Positions 59,755 through 64,000 of a DNA stretch of 64,000 bases are shown here, piece after piece (the stretch's first letter is position 1; each line of letters opens with the position of its first letter). Source of the DNA: Cupriavidus consociatus (lineage in GTDB: Bacteria > Pseudomonadota > Gammaproteobacteria > Burkholderiales > Burkholderiaceae); assembly GCF_017814975.1 (NCBI RefSeq), contig NZ_JAGIQA010000023.1, positions 1 through 64,000 on the forward strand, read 5' to 3'. The notes under the pieces are model-generated. The model searched no databases. It saw only the letters and a program-made list of their open reading frames with translations, and was not told the DNA's origin. Made by a program: the position numbers and the translations under genes.

Positions 59755-59923
59755 TGACCTCGACCTTGCCTATACCCGCCTGTGCGAAGCCATGGGCCGC
59801 GTTGGCGAAGAACGATCCCCGCTGCTGCTGGCGATGATGTGCCTGGGACTGATGAGCCGGCAGGAATCGCTGGCGCCGGTGCTTGCATTGATCGACGAGG
59901 CGGAGGCGCGCAGCCAGACGTAG
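59744..59923 (+). CDS. DUF2783 family small protein
   Basis: A 59-residue protein (MQADDLDLAYTRLCEAMGRV...) that overlaps the end of the monooxygenase gene by 11 bases and has its own GGAG site. It is rich in alpha-helix and ends DEAEARSQT. It resembles the short DUF2783 proteins that accompany FAD monooxygenases in Burkholderiales, where they may be an accessory subunit or stabiliser. It is shorter than common automatic ORF limits. Confidence 0.65.
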   Translation: MQADDLDLAYTRLCEAMGRVGEERSPLLLAMMCLGLMSRQESLAPVLALIDEAEARSQT

Positions 59924-59956
59924 GCATACAATGCCGACGCCCGACCGGACATCGCC

Positions 59957-60427
59957 ATGAAACCACTGCCACGCCTGGACCAGTTCCTGACCTACCGCCT
60001 GCACCAGGTCAACAAGCTCAGCGACAAGGACAGCGCTGCCGCCTACCTGGAGCAGTGCGGCCTGCTGCTGAGCGAAGGTCGCTGCCTTGCCGCGATCGGC
60101 GCGTTCGCGCCGCTGTCGGTCAACGCACTGGCGCACCGCGCCAACCTGACCAAGGGCCAGGCCAGCCGCTCGGCGCAGGCGCTGGTGGAACGGGGGCTGG
60201 TCAGCAAGGAAACCAGCGCCGCCGATGGCCGCGGCGTGGTGCTGTCGCTGACCGCGCGGGGCAAGCCGCTATACCGGCAGGCGATCGCCATGATTGCGCG
60301 GCGCAATGACGAGATCTTCGGCTGCCTGAGCGAGGAAGAGCAGGCCCTGCTCGGCAGCCTGCTCGACCGGCTGGTCGCGCACGCCGCCGCGCAGGACGGT
60401 GCAGCGGACAGCGAAGAGGCCTGGTGA
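59957..60427 (+). CDS. MarR family transcriptional regulator
   Basis: A 156-residue winged-helix dimer. The helix-turn-helix at about residues 50-100 includes SVNALAHRANLTKGQASRSAQALVERGLVSKETS, followed by the DGRGVVLSLTARGKPLYRQ wing. The third gene of the monooxygenase operon, it probably represses its own operon through the inverted repeat at 57979-58019, with release by a phenolic ligand. Confidence 0.9.
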   Translation: MKPLPRLDQFLTYRLHQVNKLSDKDSAAAYLEQCGLLLSEGRCLAAIGAFAPLSVNALAHRANLTKGQASRSAQALVERGLVSKETSAADGRGVVLSLTARGKPLYRQAIAMIARRNDEIFGCLSEEEQALLGSLLDRLVAHAAAQDGAADSEEAW

Positions 60428-60433
60428 CTGGGC

Positions 60434-60889
60434 CTAGCGACGCAAGCCGTCTACGTGTGCGCGCGCACCGTCGCGGCGGGCGGCTTCAGCTATCTCATTG
60501 GTGACCACGGTCTGGCCGATCGGCGCCAGCGCGATGCCGGCCAGCTTCAGGTGCTGGATCGCGAACGGGATGCCGATGATGGTGACGAAGTTGGCGACTG
60601 CCGCCATCACGTGGCCGATCGCCAGCCACACGCCTGCAAACACAAACCACAGCACATTGCCCACCAGCCCCAGCGCGCCGGTGCCGACATCGTCGCGCCC
60701 GGTCAGCTCGCGCCGGCTGATGGCCTGCTTGCCGAACGGGAAGAAGGTGAAGCTGCCGATCACGAAGCAGGCCTTGCCCCACGGGATACCGACGATCGAG
60801 ATAAAGCAGAGCAGCCCGGCCAGCCACCAGGCCAGGCCCATCACCACGCCGCCGAGGATGAACCAGAGGAAGTTGCCGATTGCGCGCAT
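60434..60889 (-). CDS. YccF domain-containing inner-membrane protein
   Basis: A 151-residue membrane protein with two copies of the YccF motif: GIPWGKACFVIGSFTFFPFGK at about 34-54 and GIPFAIQHLKLAGIALAPIG near 110-130, each after hydrophobic helices (about 1-33 and 70-105). The function is unknown; homologues are found in many enterics and Burkholderiales. The MarR gene ends 7 bases away on the opposite strand. Confidence 0.85.
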   Translation of the reverse strand: MRAIGNFLWFILGGVVMGLAWWLAGLLCFISIVGIPWGKACFVIGSFTFFPFGKQAISRRELTGRDDVGTGALGLVGNVLWFVFAGVWLAIGHVMAAVANFVTIIGIPFAIQHLKLAGIALAPIGQTVVTNEIAEAARRDGARAHVDGLRR

Positions 60890-60942
60890 GCGAGCCTTTT
60901 GTATGTGAGCAGCAGAGGACTCCGATGATACGCGCGGCGCGG

Positions 60943-60962
60943 AAGCGTACCCGTTTCTGCGT
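60943..60962 (+). repeat. 20-bp direct repeat, copy 1
   Basis: AAGCGTACCCGTTTCTGCGT, identical to the copy at 61079-61098. This copy is flanked by an inverted CGGCGCGG ... CCGCGCCG pair, so it can form the loop of a stem. Confidence 0.7.
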
Positions 60963-61078
60963 GCCGCGCCGGGATGCACAACAGGCATCTGAACAGTTCA
61001 TGCGCGCCCGTCCAACATGCCGCTTTTGCAGGCCTAATCGCTGCCGCCAGCAGCGTCCGGAGCTACCCCGCCACGGCA

Positions 61079-61098
61079 AAGCGTACCCGTTTCTGCGT
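61079..61098 (+). repeat. 20-bp direct repeat, copy 2
   Basis: Exact second copy of the 20-mer, 136 bases from the first. The flanking inverted repeat of copy 1 is not present here. Confidence 0.7.
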
Positions 61099-61187
61099 AC
61101 TCCATTCGGCATGAGCGTGGGCCGCCGTGGCCGCCTCCGGCAAGCTCGCGATGGCCGCGCTAGAATGTGATGCCCGCCGGCCATCTG

Positions 61188-61217
61188 CCCGGCATCCCGC
61201 GATCCGGGAATGCCGGG
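61188..61217 (+). repeat. Leader hairpin of the 2-hydroxyacid dehydrogenase gene
   Basis: CCCGGCAT pairs with ATGCCGGG, extended inward by CCCG/CGGG after a one-base bulge. It lies downstream of a TAGAAT box (61161-61166) in the 5' leader. No T-tract follows. Confidence 0.35.
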
Positions 61218-61288
61218 CGGCACGGCGCGGCCATCCCCCATCGCAACCCACGCCTCACGCCGCACAGCGCGTCAGACCGTTCCCCGCC

Positions 61289-62224
61289 ATGAAGCCCTCG
61301 CTGCTGATCCTGACCCAGGTCGCTCCGCACCACCGCGACGCCATCTCCAGACAGTTCGAGATCGCCTACGCCCCGGATGCCGAAAGCCGCGCCGCGCAGA
61401 TCGCCACGCATGGCGCGCGCATCCGTGCGGTGCTGACGATCGGCTCCGCCGGCCTGGCCGCGGCCGAGATCGACGCGATGCCGGCGCTGGAACTGGTGTG
61501 CGCGCTCGGCGCCGGATTCGAGAACATCGCCGTCGCCCACGCCCGCGCGCGCGGCATCGCCGTTGCCAACGGCGCCGGCACCAACGACAGCTGCGTCGCC
61601 GACCACGCGCTGGCGCTGCTGCTGGCGACGGTGCGCGGGCTGCCCCAGCTTGACGCCGCCACGCGCGCCGGCACCTGGCGCACGGCGCTGCCACTGCGGC
61701 CCAATGTCTCCGGCAAGCGCATGGGCATCGTCGGACTGGGCACCATCGGCCGGCGCATCGCGCGTCGTGGCGAGGGCTTCGACCTGGAGATCGGCTACCA
61801 CAACCGCAAGCCGCGCGAAGATGTGGGCTTCCGCTATTTCGACAGCATCGGCGCGCTCGCCGACTGGGCCGACTACCTGGTGATCGCCACGCCGGGCGGC
61901 GGCGCGACGCGCCACCTGGTCGGCGCCGGCGTGCTGGCGGCGTTGGGGCCGTCGGGCTTCCTGGTCAATATCGCGCGCGGCAGCGTGGTCGATACGCAGG
62001 CGCTGGCAGCGGCGCTGCGCGCCGGTACGCTCGGCGGCGCCGGGCTGGACGTTTATGAAAGCGAGCCGGCGCCGCCGGCGGAGCTGTTCGACTGCCCCAA
62101 CGTCGTGCTGACGCCGCACGTGGCCGGCTGGTCGCCCGAAGCGATCACGGCGTCGGTGGTGCAGTTCCTGGAGAATGCGCGGCGGCATTTTGCCGGCGAG
62201 GCGCTGCTGACACCCGTGGGTTGA
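61289..62224 (+). CDS. D-2-hydroxyacid dehydrogenase (glyoxylate/hydroxypyruvate reductase-like)
   Basis: A 311-residue NAD(P)-dependent oxidoreductase. The Rossmann motif GLGTIG is at 149-154. The catalytic residues R230, E259 and H277 (in VLTPHVAG) form the family triad. The catalytic domain begins with MKPSLLILTQ. It likely reduces glyoxylate, hydroxypyruvate or 2-ketogluconate-type acids. The ATG at 61289 is used; the upstream in-frame extension covers the leader hairpin and is rejected. Confidence 0.92.
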   Translation: MKPSLLILTQVAPHHRDAISRQFEIAYAPDAESRAAQIATHGARIRAVLTIGSAGLAAAEIDAMPALELVCALGAGFENIAVAHARARGIAVANGAGTNDSCVADHALALLLATVRGLPQLDAATRAGTWRTALPLRPNVSGKRMGIVGLGTIGRRIARRGEGFDLEIGYHNRKPREDVGFRYFDSIGALADWADYLVIATPGGGATRHLVGAGVLAALGPSGFLVNIARGSVVDTQALAAALRAGTLGGAGLDVYESEPAPPAELFDCPNVVLTPHVAGWSPEAITASVVQFLENARRHFAGEALLTPVG

Positions 62225-62226
62225 TG

Positions 62227-62254
62227 TCGGCAGACTGACGTCGGCAGCCTGACG
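62227..62254 (+). repeat. 14-bp tandem duplication
   Basis: TCGGCAGACTGACG is followed directly by TCGGCAGCCTGACG (one mismatch), just after the dehydrogenase stop. Probably a small slippage duplication. Confidence 0.6.
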
Positions 62255-62261
62255 GCCGGGC

Positions 62262-63590
62262 TCAGGCGGCAGGAAACGCGACCCTGACGCGCAGCCCCGG
62301 CCGCGCGTCTTCCAGCGCCACGCGCGCCCCGTGCGACTGCGCAATCTCCCCCACGATCGCCAGGCCCAGTCCGCTGCCGCCGGTGGGCGCCTCGGGCAGG
62401 CGGTAGAAGCGGTCGAACACGCGTTCGCGTTCCGCAGCCGGAATGCCGGGGCCATTGTCGCTGACCACCAGCTCGACCGATCGCCCGTCGCTGCCACGTG
62501 CCACCTGCACGTCGATGCGGCTGCCGGCCGGAATATAAGCCAGCGCGTTATCCAGCAGGTTGGTCAGCAGGATGCGCAAGGCATCGGCATCGCCATGCAC
62601 GATGGCCGGCGCCGCGCCGGCGTCGCCATCCACGCCCAGGTCGATGTCGCGATCCAGCGCGGCCTGGGCCAGCTCGGCCACCACGCCGGTGGCGAGCGCG
62701 CGCAGCTCGACCGGCTCGCGCGGCGGCGTGGCAGCACCGGGCTCCTGCCGCGCCAGCGTCAGCAATTGCGTGACAAGATGGGTCAGCCGCTCCAGCCCCT
62801 GGCGCAGCTTCGCCACGGCCTCGTCGCGCGCCGCGCCGTTGTCGGCACGCTCGACCAGCTGGGCCTGCAGCTGCAGTGCGGCCAGCGGCGTGCGCAGCGC
62901 GTGGGCGGCGTCGGCCACGAAGGCGCGCTGCGTGTCGATGGCATGTGAGAGCCGCGCCAGCAGCTGGTTCAGCGCGGCGCTGAGCGGCGCGATCTCGTCC
63001 GGCATCTGCCGCACCGCCAGCGGTGCGAGCGCGGTGGCGTCGCGCGCGCGCACTTCAGCGGCGATCTCGCGCAGCGGCCGCAGCCCGCGGCCCACCGCCA
63101 TCCACACCAGCCAGCCCAGCAGCGGCAGCAGCAACAGCAGCGGCGCCACGGTGCGCAGCGCCATGCGCGCGGCCAGCGTGCGGCGCGCGCTCATGGGCTG
63201 CGCGATCTGCACCACGGTGGGCCCGAGCTGCATGCTGTACAGCCGCCATTCGCCTTGCTGCGTGGTCACGTTGGAGAAGCCCAGCTCGGCACGCGCGGGC
63301 AGCGCCGGGTGCGAGTGCGACAGGTACAAGCTGCGCCCGGAGCCGTCCCAGATGTGGATGACGACGTCCTCGTCGGCATGCGACAGGTCGCCGGGCGAGC
63401 CGATGAAGGGTGGCACCACCGGGTCGGCAAACTGGCTCGGCAGCGCCGCGGCCATCTGCTTCATCTGGTAGTCGAACAGCGCATTGGCTTCCTGGCGCGC
63501 CTGGCCGTAGATCAGCACGGTGGCAATGGCAATGCCGGCGAGCAGTCCCGCGGCCAGCCACCACAGCAGGGTTCGCTGGATGGAGCGCAT
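62262..63590 (-). CDS. Sensor histidine kinase (QseC/TctE-like)
   Basis: A 442-residue inner-membrane kinase. TM1 is at about 9-28, a periplasmic sensor domain runs to about 148, and TM2 is at about 149-168. HAMP is at about 170-222. The phosphorylated H230 lies in ADAAHALRTPLAAL, and the ATPase domain has TNLLDNALAY and SDNGPGIP. It is the second gene after the response regulator, sharing one base (TGATG), so they are co-translated. The signal is unknown; similar proteins sense tricarboxylates or quorum/iron cues. Confidence 0.92.
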   Translation of the reverse strand: MRSIQRTLLWWLAAGLLAGIAIATVLIYGQARQEANALFDYQMKQMAAALPSQFADPVVPPFIGSPGDLSHADEDVVIHIWDGSGRSLYLSHSHPALPARAELGFSNVTTQQGEWRLYSMQLGPTVVQIAQPMSARRTLAARMALRTVAPLLLLLPLLGWLVWMAVGRGLRPLREIAAEVRARDATALAPLAVRQMPDEIAPLSAALNQLLARLSHAIDTQRAFVADAAHALRTPLAALQLQAQLVERADNGAARDEAVAKLRQGLERLTHLVTQLLTLARQEPGAATPPREPVELRALATGVVAELAQAALDRDIDLGVDGDAGAAPAIVHGDADALRILLTNLLDNALAYIPAGSRIDVQVARGSDGRSVELVVSDNGPGIPAAERERVFDRFYRLPEAPTGGSGLGLAIVGEIAQSHGARVALEDARPGLRVRVAFPAA

Positions 63591-64000
63591 CAGCCGGGCT
63601 CTCCCTCGCCATCCAGGCGCGGCACCACGTAGCCCACGCCGCGGATATTGCGGATCAGCGCCGCGCCGAGCTTCTTGCGCAGCGCGTGGATATAGACCTC
63701 GACGGTATTGCTGCCGACCTCGTCGTCCCAGCCGTACAGGCGCTCCTGCAGCTGCGGCACCGACCACACCTTGCCCGGCCGCGACATCAGCGCCGACAGC
63801 AGCGCAAACTCGCGCGCCGACAACCGCACCGGCTCGCCGCGCTGCGTGACCTCGCGCGTGGACGGGTTGAGCACGATCTCGCCATAGGTCACCAGCGGCT
63901 CGGCCCGCCCCGCGGCGCGGCGCGCGAGCGCGTGCATGCGCGCGGCCAGTTCCTGCAGGTCGAAGGGCTTGACCAGGTAGTCGTCGGCGCCGGCGTTGAG
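63590..64000 (-). CDS. OmpR family response regulator, C-terminal part (continues beyond the window)
   Basis: Only the last 136 residues are visible, in an open frame to the window edge. NAGADDYLVKPFD at the start is the end of the receiver domain, with the conserved lysine. The rest is an OmpR-type winged helix (VRLSAREFALLSALMSRPGKVWS, NTVEVYIHALRKKLG and RGVGYVV). It overlaps the kinase by one base. The N-terminal part with the phosphorylated aspartate lies to the right of the window. Confidence 0.93.
   Translation of the reverse strand, partial: LNAGADDYLVKPFDLQELAARMHALARRAAGRAEPLVTYGEIVLNPSTREVTQRGEPVRLSAREFALLSALMSRPGKVWSVPQLQERLYGWDDEVGSNTVEVYIHALRKKLGAALIRNIRGVGYVVPRLDGEGEPG

Larger units (their letters stand above)
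60890..61288. other. 399-base intergenic region with a duplicated 20-mer
   Basis: The gap separates divergent genes (YccF and 2-hydroxyacid dehydrogenase). It contains the two repeat copies at 60943-60962 and 61079-61098, a TAGAAT -10-like box at 61161-61166 and the hairpin at 61188-61217. No open frame with coding features is seen. Confidence 0.5.

Overview
The window is high-GC DNA packed with short operons, many LysR regulators next to their targets, two periplasmic Bug/TctC-type receptors, two family III CoA-transferases, a type Vd patatin autotransporter and an OPT transporter. This gene mix is typical of Burkholderiaceae, and Cupriavidus is my best guess. It reads as chromosomal core plus metabolic accessory genes. 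I see no insertion sequence, prophage, CRISPR array, tRNA or rRNA.

Layout, left half: the 3' end of a puuE-like deacetylase and a GntR/FCD regulator (1-1061); two small genes (cupin and membrane protein); a minus-strand block with DUF427, gamma-carbonic anhydrase-like, Bug receptor, CoA-transferase and HMG-CoA-lyase-like genes, with a divergent LysR (1958-7420); an SDR; a LysR/DJ-1 divergent pair; a penicillin-amidase-family acylase; then a five-gene minus-strand cluster (12732-17537) of flavodoxin/ferredoxin-reductase flavoprotein, ApbE, DUF4198, DUF2271 and PepSY membrane protein. A Fur-box-like site lies upstream of that cluster, and the DUF2271 protein carries a motif for covalent FMN attachment by ApbE. 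Together these look like an iron-regulated transmembrane electron-transfer (ferric reductase) system. ChrA, a chemoreceptor with a sigma-28-like promoter, GlsB, a large class A penicillin-binding protein, an aldo/keto reductase and an isolated flavin halogenase-like/FabG pair follow.

Layout, right half: GST, proline iminopeptidase and argG with a clear terminator; a CoA-transferase/Bug/enoyl-CoA hydratase operon facing a LysR gene; VOC protein, SlyX, DUF1439, EamA exporter, a Sir2 deacylase that appears to start at TTG, and small hypotheticals; the patatin autotransporter followed by a candidate small RNA; a two-gene YeeE/YedE transporter; IclR; a PilZ flagellar brake with a second sigma-28-like promoter; LysR/LysE; a DNA alkylation repair operon (Ada-AlkA fusion plus Ogt) with ThpR; an M16 peptidase; a small unknown gene under a perfect LexA box; an acyl-CoA dehydrogenase; an OPT transporter divergent from a FAD monooxygenase/DUF2783/MarR operon with a strong inverted-repeat operator; YccF; a 2-hydroxyacid dehydrogenase; and a two-component system cut by the right edge.

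Most likely to repay follow-up: the Fur-linked flavinylated redox cluster, the SOS-controlled unknown gene, the small RNA after the patatin gene, the matching sigma-28-like promoters, the MarR double operator and the halogenase-like/FabG pair. All functional calls come from reading motifs and context; no database search was run.
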